DNA of 64,000 nucleotides from Roseovarius pelagicus. Its GTDB lineage: Bacteria; Pseudomonadota; Alphaproteobacteria; Rhodobacterales; Rhodobacteraceae. The notes beneath the pieces are model-generated. The model was given only the letters and a program-made list of their open reading frames with translations, was not told the origin of the DNA and ran no database searches. This document shows positions 35,501 to 44,625 of this stretch, piece after piece; position 1 is the first letter of the stretch, and the number at the start of each line of letters is the position of its first letter. A program made the position numbers and the translations under genes. The DNA lies in assembly GCF_025639885.1 (NCBI RefSeq), contig NZ_CP106738.1:3224001-3288000 (forward strand), in the 5' to 3' direction.

Positions 35501-35575
35501 ATCGACGGGATGAAAACGCGCATTCGACGTGGGTTAGTGACTACCTTTGGTACAAACAAACCGAGAGACGCGTGA
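32534..35575 (+). CDS. RND efflux pump, AcrB/MexB-like permease
   Basis: A 1013-residue proton-driven exporter of the HAE/AcrB family with the usual twelve-span, two-porter-domain layout. The proton relay Asp pair is seen in GILVDDAIVEIENI, and the FFRLPVTQFPNIDIP opening, GMVPSALALGEGGEFRAPMAVAVIGG and closing FVPSLFSMID match the family. Overlaps the adaptor gene by 4 bp. A regulator gene follows 31 bp downstream. Exported compounds cannot be predicted. Confidence 0.95.
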   Translation: MNMSTWAIRKPVPSLALFLVLVIVGMVSFFRLPVTQFPNIDIPIVTVGIAQPGAAPSEIANQIVKPVESAVSDVTGVSHVSATATDGYATVTIEFDLEVDTDRALNDVKDAVAGIISDLPDSIMEPNIQRVDVTGMPILTYAVSDPTRTIEDLSYFVDEIVARELTAEDGVGKVDRIGGGDEAIQVELDPDRMLALGLTAADINSQLMQNNIDLGGGSGDLAGQEFSIRALGSAATVAELASTPITLGSGRTVRLDQMGTVAFGATETETFAMFNGQPVVAFGVFRSTGASDLAAGDNAKARLAVLEEAYPNASFSLIDDATHYTEGNYHSAMETLYEGAALAIIVVFLFLKNWRATIITAVALPLSIIPTFIVMSYLGFSLNTVSLLGITLVTGILVDDAIVEIENIVRHIQMGKPAYEASEEAASEIGMTVIAISFTIVAVFAPVSFMSGIAGQYFKQFGLTVAVAVLFSLLVARLITPMMAAYLLRDGIAPEEEKDGWIMRAYMRILGWTLHNRVITLTLGLAIFAASIFSATLLPTEFVPPSDTGRASVSIELPPGSLMEETRAVSRRVTEAIRTVPEVETVFVDGQDTTATIRIGFGSKTDRERSSFEIIDQLEVLLAPIPDVRLFVLSESGTRDLSISVLGNAVDTTAVAAAALAKEMNKLPEIVGAASAASLLRPEIQITPKSELAAEMGITSAALASTVRIATIGESGGNVAKFNTGERQIPILVRLEEDARNDLFRMSGLRIPSTTGAPVPLSVVADMALSTGPTSIERYDRQYRTTVEADVADGYLLGPATAAVNALPIAMDMPEGTSIQAGGDAEVMEEIFTQFGLAMGAGILLVYVVLVLLFASFVTPITILMSLPLAIGGAIFGLYVYGAGIGLSVVIGFLMLMGIVTKNAIMLVEFALEAMKDGVEKDAAMMDAGHKRARPIIMTTIAMTAGMVPSALALGEGGEFRAPMAVAVIGGLLLSTVLSLLFVPSLFSMIDGMKTRIRRGLVTTFGTNKPRDA

Positions 35576-35606
35576 TGCAAAACGTGCAGGGAAAGAGGTC
35601 CAGAAG

Positions 35607-36059
35607 ATGACCAAGGACATGCAACAGACACGCATTGAGTTCATTGAGAAGATCGGCCTGATCGCGCAGGGCGATGGCTTGCCTCGGATCGCCGGGCGCG
35701 TTCTGGGCTTACTGGTGTGGGGCGGTGATGCTGTGGCGTTCGGTGATATTGCCAGCCAACTACAGGTCAGTCGCGGCAGCGTCAGCACGGCCACGCGGAT
35801 TCTGGAAGATCGTTGCCTAGTGCGGCGTGTCACCAAGCCGGGACAGAGGCAGGATTTTTTCCAGCTGTCCGACAATCCCTATGCCAGCATGATGGAAGGT
35901 GTGGCGACAGGCCTGGCGCGTGCGCAGCATGAAATTGATAATACGTTGGCCGAGATTCCGGATGAGGCAACCGACGTTAAGGCGCGCGTGGCAGCCTATG
36001 CGAATTTCTACCAAAGCTTGAACAAGGCCGTTCGTGGGATCATCGATGATATTGGATAA
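35607..36059 (+). CDS. GbsR/MarR-like transcriptional regulator
   Basis: A 150-residue winged helix-turn-helix protein of the GbsR type. The DNA-binding helices are in AFGDIASQLQVSRGSVSTATRILEDR, followed by a short C-terminal dimerisation helix set. The start at 35607 (MTKDMQQTR) is chosen over 35547, which would lie inside the pump gene. GAAAGAGG lies upstream. Downstream position in the RND operon suggests it represses the pump. Confidence 0.82.
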   Translation: MTKDMQQTRIEFIEKIGLIAQGDGLPRIAGRVLGLLVWGGDAVAFGDIASQLQVSRGSVSTATRILEDRCLVRRVTKPGQRQDFFQLSDNPYASMMEGVATGLARAQHEIDNTLAEIPDEATDVKARVAAYANFYQSLNKAVRGIIDDIG

Positions 36060-36140
36060 GTAGCCCTTTTCGGTCGGTGTCCCCGACAGGTGAAGGGCAG
36101 CAATATGGTACAGCGGCGCGGCAACGGGTAACATGGGGCC

Positions 36141-36626
36141 ATGACCAAGCTCTTGATTGTCTATCATTCGAAAACCGGCGGTAGTCGACAAATGGCCGAG
36201 GCTGCGGCGGACGCTGCGCGTGATGAGGCAGAGACGATACTGAAACGTGCCGATCAGGCTGGCCCGAATGATTTGCTGGAGGCTGACGGGTATATCTTTT
36301 GCGGGCCAGAGAACCTTGCCGCGATTGCAGGGGTGATGAAGGATTTCTTTGATCGTTGTTATTATCCGGTTTTGGGCAAGATCGAGGCGCGGCCCTATGC
36401 GCAGATGGTCTGTGCTGGGTCGGACGGCGAAAATGCTGTACGTCAGGTTGCGCGGATCGCGCAGGGATGGCGCCTGCGTCAAGTGCAGGATCCGCTGATC
36501 GTCTGCACCCACGCCCAGACGCCAGAGGAAATTCTGGCCGAAAAAACAATACCCGAAGCCGAACTGGATACATGCCGCGAGCTGGGCATGGCGCTGGCGG
36601 CAGGGCTGAGCATGGGCGTGTTCTGA
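36141..36626 (+). CDS. Flavodoxin-fold oxidoreductase
   Basis: A 161-residue flavodoxin/NADPH-dependent FMN reductase-like protein. MTKLLIVYHSKTGGSRQMAEA gives the first strand and the FMN phosphate loop (SKTGGSRQ), and ADGYIFCGPENLAAIAGVMKDFFDRCYY the flavin-ring region. Small size suggests a single-domain electron carrier or quinone reductase-like enzyme. It is 80 bp after the RND regulator, on the same strand, and converges on a GntR gene. Specific role unknown. Confidence 0.8.
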   Translation: MTKLLIVYHSKTGGSRQMAEAAADAARDEAETILKRADQAGPNDLLEADGYIFCGPENLAAIAGVMKDFFDRCYYPVLGKIEARPYAQMVCAGSDGENAVRQVARIAQGWRLRQVQDPLIVCTHAQTPEEILAEKTIPEAELDTCRELGMALAAGLSMGVF

Positions 36627-36632
36627 TCTGCG

Positions 36633-37295
36633 CTATGTCGCGATTTGGCCTTCCTCAATCAGTGCGGTGCTGAGCGTACTCACTGCCGTGTCGATATGAT
36701 AGGTTAGCAGACTTACGGCGTGATCAGCATCCCGCGCCCGGCAGGCGCCCAAGATCGCGTGATGTTCGGCATGCGACGTCCCGGCATAGTCCAGTTTTTC
36801 GACCGTACGCCGCAGGTAGCGTTCTGCCAGCAGACCAAGCGCGTCGATATGTGCCAGCAGACGCGGGCGTGCTGCGGGCATGTATAACTGACGGTGAAAA
36901 TCGGCGTTGAGTTGTGCAAACTCAGCGGGTGGTGCTGCCTCCAGCCGGGTCTGGATCGCCTCTGCCTCGTCAATGTGCGCATCGCTGAGGTTGGGCACCG
37001 CGCGGCGCAGCGCCAGTGTTTCGGCGGCAATCCGCATCTCACTTAGCTCGATCAGATCAGCAATGCGCAGTGGCGTTACCCGTGCGCTGGTGTTTGGCAC
37101 GATGCTGACCAGCCCATCATGCTCCAGCCGTCGCAAGGCCTCGCGTACGGGAATGCGGCTGACCGCAAATCGCGCGGCGATCTCTTGTTGTCCCAGCGGC
37201 GCGTTTGGAGGCAGCGCGCCTGACAAAATGTCGGCGCGCAGGCCGGTTACGATCTGTTCGGCCTGATCGCCGCGTGTGTGAGGAGGCGTATGCAT
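36633..37295 (-). CDS. GntR-family regulator with FCD domain
   Basis: A 220-residue FadR-subfamily regulator. The helix-turn-helix is in IAARFAVSRIPVREALRRLEHDGLV and the FCD helices fill the C-terminal two thirds, with HRQLYMPAARPRLL and SHAEHHAILGACRARD. It diverges from the BenE-family transporter; an 11-9-11 inverted repeat between them is the likely operator. It converges on the flavodoxin-like gene with a 6-bp gap. Confidence 0.9.
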   Translation of the reverse strand: MHTPPHTRGDQAEQIVTGLRADILSGALPPNAPLGQQEIAARFAVSRIPVREALRRLEHDGLVSIVPNTSARVTPLRIADLIELSEMRIAAETLALRRAVPNLSDAHIDEAEAIQTRLEAAPPAEFAQLNADFHRQLYMPAARPRLLAHIDALGLLAERYLRRTVEKLDYAGTSHAEHHAILGACRARDADHAVSLLTYHIDTAVSTLSTALIEEGQIAT

Positions 37296-37322
37296 GGCAG
37301 CCCTTCATTGACTTCATTTTAT

Positions 37323-37353
37323 ATTGTATCCAAAAATTTGAATTGGATACAAT
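37323..37353. promoter_or_regulatory. Inverted repeat between GntR and benE-like genes
   Basis: ATTGTATCCAA at 37323-37333 and TTGGATACAAT at 37343-37353 form a perfect 11-bp inverted repeat with a 9-base spacer in the 70-bp divergent gap. TTGTATCCAA resembles operators of FCD-type GntR regulators. It is differently sequenced from the GGTATACC sites of the other GntR cluster, so the two regulators should not cross-bind strongly. Confidence 0.65.
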
Positions 37354-37365
37354 CAGAGAATCGCT

Positions 37366-38517
37366 ATGCGCATTTCAATCGTCATTTCCGCACTGGTGGC
37401 TGTATTGGTCGGCTTTGGTGGCTCCGTCGCGATCATCCTCGCTGCCGCCGATGCGCTGGAGGCAACCGAGGGGCAGAAGGCGACATGGATCACGGTTCTG
37501 TGCCTGTCGATGATGATCACAACCGGATATCTCAGCCTGCGCCACCGCCTGCCGATTGTCACCGCATGGTCCACGCCAGGTGCGGCACTGTTGGCGGGTG
37601 TCAGCGGCACGTCGCTGGAAGTGGCGGCCGGGGCGTTCGTGCTGGCCGCGTTGTTGTTGATCGCGACAGGGTTGGTGCCGATGCTGGAACGGGCGGTGTC
37701 ACGCATCCCCGGCGCGGTGGCCTCTGCGATGTTGGCTGGGGTGCTCTTTACCTTCGTTGCGGATGCGTTTCGCGCCGTGCCGGGGGCAGAGGCGCTGGTG
37801 TTGCCGCTGCTTGCGCTGTTTTTCCTAGTGCGATTGTTCTCGCCCATTTGGGCGGTGCTGACCGTGTTGGCGGTCGGGGTGCCGTTGGCGATGTGGCTAG
37901 GACTGGCCGCGCCCGTCTGGCAGGGTGGCCTGCCGCCGATGGAGATGATCGTGCCGGTGTTCGATCCGGGCGCTGTTCTGGGGATCGCGGTACCGCTCTA
38001 TCTGGTGACGATGGCATCGCAGAACCTGCCGGGATTTGCCGTGCTACGTGCTGCGGGATATCCGGTGCCGGGGCGGTCGATCCTGTTGGTCACAGGGGCC
38101 GCGTCTGCGGTGTCGGCGCTCTGGGGGGCGCATTCCAGCAATCTGGCCGCGATCACCGCGTCGATCTGTACGGGACCGGACGCGCATCCCGACCCGGAGA
38201 AACGCTGGCTGACCGGGCCCGTCTATGCGGTGGGCTATGCCGCGATTGCGCTTGTGGCGATGCCTTTGGTGCTGCTCTTTGCCAGCTTTCCGCCTGCCCT
38301 GATAGCGGTGGTGGCAGGCGTGGCATTGCTGGGGCCGTTTATCGGGTCATTGGGCGGGGCACTGGCGACGTCGGCGCATGCGGCACCTGCGGCTGTCACC
38401 TTTGTCGTGACTGCCTCGGGCCTGAGTATGATGGGCATTGGCGCGGCTTTCTGGGGACTGGCGGCGGGGCTGGTGCTGGTTGCGCTGGAATGGGCGGCAA
38501 CGACTGTGCGGCGCTGA
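37366..38517 (+). CDS. BenE-family benzoate/H+ symporter-like transporter
   Basis: A 383-residue, very hydrophobic inner-membrane protein of the BenE/YdcO family with about 11-12 spans. Matching segments are VGFGGSVAIILAAADALEAT, TAWSTPGAALL, FDPGAVLGIAVPLYLVTMASQNLPG and ALWGAHSSNLAAITASICTGPDAHPDP. The family imports benzoate in some bacteria, but no aromatic catabolic gene adjoins it, so the substrate here is open. The divergent GntR is its probable regulator. Confidence 0.85.
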   Translation: MRISIVISALVAVLVGFGGSVAIILAAADALEATEGQKATWITVLCLSMMITTGYLSLRHRLPIVTAWSTPGAALLAGVSGTSLEVAAGAFVLAALLLIATGLVPMLERAVSRIPGAVASAMLAGVLFTFVADAFRAVPGAEALVLPLLALFFLVRLFSPIWAVLTVLAVGVPLAMWLGLAAPVWQGGLPPMEMIVPVFDPGAVLGIAVPLYLVTMASQNLPGFAVLRAAGYPVPGRSILLVTGAASAVSALWGAHSSNLAAITASICTGPDAHPDPEKRWLTGPVYAVGYAAIALVAMPLVLLFASFPPALIAVVAGVALLGPFIGSLGGALATSAHAAPAAVTFVVTASGLSMMGIGAAFWGLAAGLVLVALEWAATTVRR

Positions 38518-38641
38518 GCTGCTACGCGATCGCCCTGCGCAAAGACTCTGCTTGCGCCTGCACCCGGCCAGCCCTAGAAAGCCTCTGATTTTGACCGCTG
38601 CGGACGCCTCCGCGGCCCGATGCAATGGATGAGGACGAACA

Positions 38642-39973
38642 ATGCAGGTCACCGAGACCCAAAATGAGGGGCTGAAACGCGCCTACACGATGCTGCTCAC
38701 GGCGCAAGAGCTGGATGACAAGGTCATCGAAAAGCTGAAAGAAGCGCAACCCGATGTCGAAATGAAGGGCTTTCGCAAAGGCAAAGTGCCGCTGGCCCTG
38801 ATGAAAAAGAACTTTGGCCCCCGCGTGATGGGCGAGGCCATGCAAGAGGCCGTCGACAATGCGATGAAGGCCCATTTCGAGGCCACTGGTGACCGTCCTG
38901 CGGGCGAGCCAGCAGTCAAGATGGCCAATGAAGATTGGAAAGAGGGCGACGACGTTCAGGTCGAAATGTCCTATGAGGCACTGCCCGAAATCCCCGATCT
39001 GGACATGAAAAAAGTCAAGCTGGAGCGGATGAAAGTCACGCCTGATGATGCGGCCGTGGACGAAGCTCTGGCGAGCCTTGCGGAAAGTGCTCAGGATTTT
39101 GATGATCGCAAGAAGGGCAGCAAGGCCAAAGATGGCGATCAGATCACGATGGATTTCGTCGGCAAGGTTGACGGCGAGGCATTCGAGGGTGGCTCGGCAG
39201 AGGATTATCCGCTGGTTCTGGGTTCCAACAGCTTTATCCCCGGATTCGAGGAACAGCTGGTTGGCGTGAAAGCGGACGAAGAAAAAGACGTGACCGTCAA
39301 TTTCCCCGACGATTATCAGGCAGAGCATCTGGCTGGTAAAGAAGCAGTGTTCAGCTGCACGATCAAAGCGGTCAAGGCGCCCAAGGCGGCGGAAATCGAC
39401 GACGAGTTGGCCAAGAAGTTTGGTGCCGAGGACCTTGATGGTCTGAAAGGGCAGATCCGCGAGCGGCTGGAAGCCGAATACGCCGGTGCCGCCCGCGCGG
39501 TGATGAAGCGCGCGCTGCTGGATCAACTGGATGAGATGGTCGATTTTGATCTGCCGCCGTCGATGGTCGACTCTGAGGCAGGCCAGATCGCGCACCAGTT
39601 GTGGCACGACGAGAACCCCGATGTTCAGGGCCACGACCATCCTGAAGTCGAGCCGACCGAAGAACATATCAAGCTGGCCAAGCGCCGTGTGCGTCTGGGT
39701 CTGCTACTCGCCGATCTGGGGCAGCGCGCCGAAGTTCAGGTGTCGGATGCGGAGATGACCCAAGCGATCATGGAGCAGGCCCGCCAGTACCCCGGTCAGG
39801 AACGCCAGTTCTTTGAGTATGTGCAGCAGAACCAGCAGATGCAGCAGCAGATGCGCGCGCCGATCTTCGAGGAAAAGGTCGTCGATTATGTGGTCGAGCT
39901 GTCGGACGTGACCGAAAAGGAAGTGTCCAAGGATGAGCTGCAAAAGCAGATCGAGGCGCTTGACGAAGAGTGA
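38642..39973 (+). CDS. tig: Trigger factor chaperone
   Basis: Ribosome-associated chaperone and peptidyl-prolyl isomerase that meets nascent chains. The 443-residue protein has the ribosome-binding tail with the GFRKGKVP signature (residues about 40-47), a central FKBP domain around [19 protein letters not shown] and [10 protein letters not shown], and a long helical C-terminal domain ending in a charged tail. It is a single transcription unit with a strong terminator 31 bp after the stop. Confidence 0.97.
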   Translation: MQVTETQNEGLKRAYTMLLTAQELDDKVIEKLKEAQPDVEMKGFRKGKVPLALMKKNFGPRVMGEAMQEAVDNAMKAHFEATGDRPAGEPAVKMANEDWKEGDDVQVEMSYEALPEIPDLDMKKVKLERMKVTPDDAAVDEALASLAESAQDFDDRKKGSKAKDGDQITMDFVGKVDGEAFEGGSAEDYPLVLGSNSFIPGFEEQLVGVKADEEKDVTVNFPDDYQAEHLAGKEAVFSCTIKAVKAPKAAEIDDELAKKFGAEDLDGLKGQIRERLEAEYAGAARAVMKRALLDQLDEMVDFDLPPSMVDSEAGQIAHQLWHDENPDVQGHDHPEVEPTEEHIKLAKRRVRLGLLLADLGQRAEVQVSDAEMTQAIMEQARQYPGQERQFFEYVQQNQQMQQQMRAPIFEEKVVDYVVELSDVTEKEVSKDELQKQIEALDEE

Positions 39974-40004
39974 CCTAGGCGGCGTAAGCCACGCTGAAAG
40001 TTGG

Positions 40005-40033
40005 AACGGGAGGCATTATGCCTCCCGTTTTTT
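40005..40033 (+). terminator. Intrinsic terminator of tig
   Basis: AACGGGAGGCA at 40005-40015 pairs with TGCCTCCCGTT at 40019-40029 and is followed at once by a T-run (TTTTTT to 40033). This is a textbook rho-independent terminator for the trigger factor transcript. Confidence 0.92.
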
Positions 40034-40145
40034 GTTTCTGACGTGAATTGGACTTGCTGTGGATAGCTATGCCGAATGACGGAAATATGTATTTCCTAGC
40101 TTGTTGTTTGTGCAGAAAGTGCTCTGCACCGTTGAGAATGTCACT

Positions 40146-40628
40146 TTATCGGCAATGCCGGGCAATCTCGCGTTCCAGCAAACCAGTCTCGACCAGCTGA
40201 CAACGATCACGGGCCTCATAGTAGTAGCCGCGCGCGTACCACATCACCGCCTCATCCATGTCACCATCCGATACCAGCCACGCGCCGCGCAGGTACTTCA
40301 CCGCCCAGCGTAGATTGGTTTCGGCATCCAACAGGTCATTGGGTTGCCCGCGAAAGCCCATGCCGCGCGCCGTGGCGGGCAGGATTTGCATCATACCGTA
40401 ATAGGGACCGTTACGGGCCGCTGGCCGGTAGTCGCTCTCGCGCTGGATGACCTTGTGAACCAGTGGGCGGGGCACGTCGTAATGGTCTGCGTATTGGTTG
40501 ACGAGCAGGCGGATTTGCGGCGTTTCCCCCGGATAGAGGGCAGGGCCGACAACGGTTTCTGGGGCTTTCGTCGACCCGCAGGCACCTAGGAGCAGCAGGA
40601 CGGCGGGGATGCAGAGGCGTGCGAACAT
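40146..40628 (-). CDS. Lytic transglycosylase (SLT) lipoprotein
   Basis: A 160-residue murein-cleaving enzyme. The N-terminus MFARLCIPAVLLLLGACGS ends in a lipobox (LGAC), so it is probably a lipoprotein. The transglycosylase fold contains HKVIQRESDYRP with the catalytic Glu, GPYYGMMQILPATARGMGF, and DAETNLRWAVKYLRGA. It is small for the family, a bare catalytic domain. Encoded alone between tig and metG. Confidence 0.9.
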   Translation of the reverse strand: MFARLCIPAVLLLLGACGSTKAPETVVGPALYPGETPQIRLLVNQYADHYDVPRPLVHKVIQRESDYRPAARNGPYYGMMQILPATARGMGFRGQPNDLLDAETNLRWAVKYLRGAWLVSDGDMDEAVMWYARGYYYEARDRCQLVETGLLEREIARHCR

Positions 40629-40744
40629 TTGCGGTCACGTGTCCCGTGAGGATTGATCGCCGCACAAAGGCCGCAGAACCACGCGAAAATCAAGAGCGAC
40701 CGATGAGGCTTGGCAGCTTTCCGCCAGTGCGGGCATGCGGTTGA

Positions 40745-42463
40745 TTAGTCTCGGGTGCCGGAAAACCGCGCTTGCCATTCCCCGAGTTGCTCATCGGTAA
40801 TCTTGGCAAAGAGCACCTCGGGCACGGTAAAGGCATGGCCGGGTTTCAACGCCTCAAGCGCTGCGGGGACATCGTCGGGCCAGCTGTCATCATCCGTCTG
40901 CATGCCAGCCAACATCGCTGCGGCGGCATCGGGGATGAACGGCGCGCTGAGCACCGCATAGACGCGGATCAGGTTCAGTGCCAACCGGATCTGCGCGGCG
41001 GCGCGGTGGGGGTCGGTCTTGAACGTGGACCATGGTGCGACGGTTTGCAGATATTCGTTGCCTGCGACCCATATGGCGCGCAACTCGGCGGCTGATTTGC
41101 GCACTTCCATCGCTTCCATATGCGCCTCGTAGACGCGGATGCGGGTGGTCAGTGTTTCAATCAGCGTCGTTTCTTCGGGTCCGAATGTGCCGCTCTCGGG
41201 TACGGTTTCGTCGAATTTTGAGCGGCAGAACTTGGTCACGCGGCTTACGAAATTGCCCAGAACATCAGCCAGGTCCTTGTTCGTCGCGCTTTGGAAATTC
41301 TCCCAGGTAAACTCAGAATCGCTCGACTCTGGCGCATGGCTGAGCAGCCACCAGCGCCAATAATCCGCTGGCAGGATGTCCAGCGCCTGATCCATAAACA
41401 CACCACGACCTTGTGACGTGCTGAACTGGCCGCCGTCATAGTTGAGGTAGTTGAATGATTTGATGTAATCGACCAGCTTCCAAGGCTCGCCGCTGCCCAG
41501 AATGGTGGCTGGAAAGCTGAGGGTGTGAAACGGCACGTTATCCTTGCCCATGAACTGGGTGTAGCGCACGTCATCCGCGCCCATATCGGTGCGCCACCAG
41601 CGTTGCCAGTCGGAATCTGTCAGGTCGTTGGCCTGCGCCCATTCTCCGGCGCAGGCGATGTATTCGATCGGCGCGTCAAACCAGACGTAAAAGACCTTGC
41701 CCTCCATGCCCGGCCAGTCCTCGGTCCCCTTGCGGACGGGAATACCCCAATCCAGATCGCGGGTGATGCCGCGGTCGCGCAGACCGTCGCCATCATTCAG
41801 CCACTTGCGCGCGATGGATGTTGTCAGGATGGGCCAGTCTGCTTTGCTGTCGATCCAGTCGTTCAACTGGCCGCGCATCCCTGATTGTTTGAGGTAGAGG
41901 TGTTTTGTCTCACGCACTTCCAGATCGGTAGAGCCGGAAATGGCGCTGCGGGGCTCAATCAGGTCTGTCGGGTCGAGCTGTTTGGTGCAGTTCTCGCACT
42001 GGTCGCCGCGCGCTTTGTCGTAGCCGCAGTTGGGGCACGTGCCCTCGATGTAGCGGTCGGGAAGGAAACGACCATCAGCGTTAGAATAAACCTGCTTTTC
42101 ACTGACTTCGCGGATCAGGTCCTGATCGGCCAGGCGGCCTGCGAAATGCTGGGTCAGCGCGTGGTTCTGCGGACTGGATGATCGCCCGAAATGATCAAAG
42201 CTAAGGCGGAAGCCACGCGCGATGTCGGCTTGAACAATGTGCATTTCGGCGCAGTAGTCCGCGACGGGTTTGCCAGCTTTGGCTGCGGCCAGTTCGGCGG
42301 GTGTGCCGTGTTCGTCCGTCGCGCAGAGGAATAGAACTTCGTGCCCGCGCTGGCGCAGATAACGCGCATATAGGTCTGCGGGCAGCTGGCTGCCGATGAG
42401 GTTGCCCAGATGCTTGATCCCGTTGATGTAGGGGATCGCCGAAGTAATCAGATGCCGTGCCAT
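40745..42463 (-). CDS. metG: Methionyl-tRNA synthetase
   Basis: Charges tRNA-Met in the cytoplasm. The 572-residue class I enzyme has the HIGH-type motif as KHLGN near the N-terminus, a zinc knuckle [17 protein letters not shown], and an anticodon-binding helical domain at the C-terminus. The KMSKS-type loop reads QFSTSQG, lacking the first Lys. The start at 42463 ([15 protein letters not shown]) is canonical; the reading from 42493 adds ten residues. A C-terminal dimerisation domain is absent. Confidence 0.96.
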   Translation of the reverse strand: MARHLITSAIPYINGIKHLGNLIGSQLPADLYARYLRQRGHEVLFLCATDEHGTPAELAAAKAGKPVADYCAEMHIVQADIARGFRLSFDHFGRSSSPQNHALTQHFAGRLADQDLIREVSEKQVYSNADGRFLPDRYIEGTCPNCGYDKARGDQCENCTKQLDPTDLIEPRSAISGSTDLEVRETKHLYLKQSGMRGQLNDWIDSKADWPILTTSIARKWLNDGDGLRDRGITRDLDWGIPVRKGTEDWPGMEGKVFYVWFDAPIEYIACAGEWAQANDLTDSDWQRWWRTDMGADDVRYTQFMGKDNVPFHTLSFPATILGSGEPWKLVDYIKSFNYLNYDGGQFSTSQGRGVFMDQALDILPADYWRWWLLSHAPESSDSEFTWENFQSATNKDLADVLGNFVSRVTKFCRSKFDETVPESGTFGPEETTLIETLTTRIRVYEAHMEAMEVRKSAAELRAIWVAGNEYLQTVAPWSTFKTDPHRAAAQIRLALNLIRVYAVLSAPFIPDAAAAMLAGMQTDDDSWPDDVPAALEALKPGHAFTVPEVLFAKITDEQLGEWQARFSGTRD

Positions 42464-42530
42464 AATGTGCCTGTTCCTGCGTCGCGCAGCCATCCTTTAA
42501 CGCAGCTTGGGCAGGGGGGCCAGAGGCGGG

Positions 42531-43754
42531 TTAGTCCTGATCGCGGCTTTGGCGTGTGAGCCGTCCGATGATGAAACTGGTTCGCGGCGACCAGACATAG
42601 CGCGTGCGATCTGCGCGGGTCGGGCGGGCACGCATCCGGGTGAGGCCAAAGAGGATGAGCACTGCATGACCGATGGCGATCATCACGAACATCGCCGAAG
42701 GGCCGAATGCTGCGATCAGCTTTGAGGCGACCAAGGGGGCGGCGATGGCGCCGAGTGCATAGAAGAACATCAGTGCGGCCGATAGTTCGACCCGCTGATC
42801 GTTTCTGGCAAAGTCATTGGCATGCGCTGCCGAGACGGAAAAGATCGGAAACGACGTGAGGCCAAAGAAGAACGCGGTCCACATGACGCCGGTTTGGCTC
42901 AGGTTAGGAACGAGTGCGGTAACGATGCAGGTCACAATCGCTGCTAAGGACAATCCGATCAGCACATGCCGCCGGTCGAATTTATCCGCCAACCAGCCAA
43001 CGGGATATTGTGCCAATGCCCCGCCGAGGACGCAAGCGGCGAGGAAATAGGCGATCTGATCAACCGCAAGCCCGACCTGTTGTCCATAGAGCGGGCCGAC
43101 CATGCGGAACGTCGCGCTGGACAGCGCCGCAACGACCACCCCAAGGGCCGCTAGCGGCGAACAGGCAATGGCAAGGCTGGGGCGCAGCCGCGGGGCGACA
43201 GGCGTTTCTGGTTCGCGCATCTTGGTCAGTGTCAACGGCAACAGCGCGGCACAGCAAAACAGCGCCAGAATGTTGTAGGAAACATAAGAGGCGGGTGCGA
43301 GTACCGAAATCAACATCTGCGCCAGCAGCGAAGCGCCCATGTCGACCAGACGGTAGACGCCCATGGTGCGGCCGCGCGATTCGTTGGTAACCTTGGCCTG
43401 CAGCCAAGCCTCAATCACCGTGTAGCATCCTGCGACGCAGATGCCTGTCGCCACCCGCATCAATGCCCAGGCGTAGGGATCGATGACCAGCATGTGAGAC
43501 ATCAGCCCAATTGTGCCAGCAGCCGTCAGCGCGGCAAAGGCACGGCTGTGCCCGACGCTGCCCATCAGGCGTGGTGCCCACCAGCAACCGATGAAAAAGC
43601 CCAGGAAATGCGCCGATCCCAGCAGGCCGATCTGCGCGGTGGTGAAATCAAGTGCCAACCCGCTGAGTGCATCAAGTGGGCCGACGCCGCCCGACGAAAA
43701 TTGCAGGAAAATCACGGACAAGAAGAGAGCAGCAAAGGAAATGATCATACGCAT
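42531..43754 (-). CDS. MFS transporter, YcaD-like
   Basis: A 407-residue major facilitator protein with twelve predicted spans in two six-helix halves. The loop motif after helix 2 reads WWAPRLMGSVGHSRAF and the mid-protein copy GWLADKFDRRHV. The overall pattern resembles the YcaD/sugar-efflux-like branch. It lies directly upstream of metG on the same strand with a 67-bp gap, but no functional link is apparent. Confidence 0.85.
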   Translation of the reverse strand: MRMIISFAALFLSVIFLQFSSGGVGPLDALSGLALDFTTAQIGLLGSAHFLGFFIGCWWAPRLMGSVGHSRAFAALTAAGTIGLMSHMLVIDPYAWALMRVATGICVAGCYTVIEAWLQAKVTNESRGRTMGVYRLVDMGASLLAQMLISVLAPASYVSYNILALFCCAALLPLTLTKMREPETPVAPRLRPSLAIACSPLAALGVVVAALSSATFRMVGPLYGQQVGLAVDQIAYFLAACVLGGALAQYPVGWLADKFDRRHVLIGLSLAAIVTCIVTALVPNLSQTGVMWTAFFFGLTSFPIFSVSAAHANDFARNDQRVELSAALMFFYALGAIAAPLVASKLIAAFGPSAMFVMIAIGHAVLILFGLTRMRARPTRADRTRYVWSPRTSFIIGRLTRQSRDQD

Positions 43755-43844
43755 AATGCGGCCAGACTGTCACGAAGTGCGGTGCGCGCACCATGTGTAT
43801 TCGACATCAGGTGGTCGTTTTTGGTCTATTCACTCAACGCAGAG

Positions 43845-44414
43845 TCATTTCTCGATTTGCGCGACAATACGAAGGCCAATCCGGTCACCTACAAAGCCCG
43901 GATATCCACCCGCGCCAAAGGCGTCTCGGCTGATCGTCCCTGATAGCAGCACGGTCAGCTTGTCTCGGTTGGATGCGTCTGTGCCGCGTTGGCGAAAGAC
44001 GCCTGCTTTCAAAGTTACGGGATGGGTGACGCCGCGAATCGTCAGGTTGCCTGTTACGCTGGCGCCTTGCAAATCGCCGATGATACGCGTTGACTGAAAA
44101 TGGATTTCCGGAAAATTGGCAGTATCCAGTACTTCTGGTCCCTTCATCATGCCGGTGACAAAGGCCACACCGGTTTGTGCTGCCTGCGCATCAAGTGTCA
44201 CGTGGACAGTGCTGCGTTGCACATTTTCTAGGTCGATCATCATTCGGGCAGTCTTGATTGGCATCGTTCCGGGCTGCGCCGTCCCGTCCATATCCAGTTC
44301 GAAGCCGACCTGACTACGCGCCGTGTCGAGGCGATAGAGTTCGGGGGCGGCGTGTGGGGCGGTGGCAACACCGACCAACAGGCCGAGCGCGAGGGTCATC
44401 GAGCGGAGCAACAT
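43845..44414 (-). CDS. YceI-family periplasmic protein
   Basis: A 189-residue secreted lipocalin-like protein; YceI proteins bind polyisoprenoid-type lipids. Residues 1-22 are a signal peptide ending PHAAPE. The domain shows YRLDTARSQVGFELDM, FPEIHFQSTRI and NLTIRGVTHPVTL, the YceI signature region. AAAGG precedes the ATG. It stands alone. Confidence 0.9.
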   Translation of the reverse strand: MLLRSMTLALGLLVGVATAPHAAPELYRLDTARSQVGFELDMDGTAQPGTMPIKTARMMIDLENVQRSTVHVTLDAQAAQTGVAFVTGMMKGPEVLDTANFPEIHFQSTRIIGDLQGASVTGNLTIRGVTHPVTLKAGVFRQRGTDASNRDKLTVLLSGTISRDAFGAGGYPGFVGDRIGLRIVAQIEK

Positions 44415-44625
44415 GAACGTACCTTTCTACGATGCCTTGGTCTTTATACCTGATGCGGGATGGTTGAGCGATAGGTATTAAAAAGCGCGCTTTTGCAACG
44501 GGTTGATGTGCTGCAATGAGGGCTGTGCCAGCCAACAGACCAGAAGCAACCAATCGGGTCTACAGCTTCGATGCAAAAGGCATTAAAGTTTCGCCTGACG
44601 GAGAAAGCTGTGACAGGATTGCGTG

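Noticed and set aside
37278..38588. Long Gly/Arg/Cys-rich open frame over the BenE-like gene
   Set aside because: It runs in another frame of the same strand as a convincing membrane transporter; its composition is typical of a shadow frame in GC-rich DNA.
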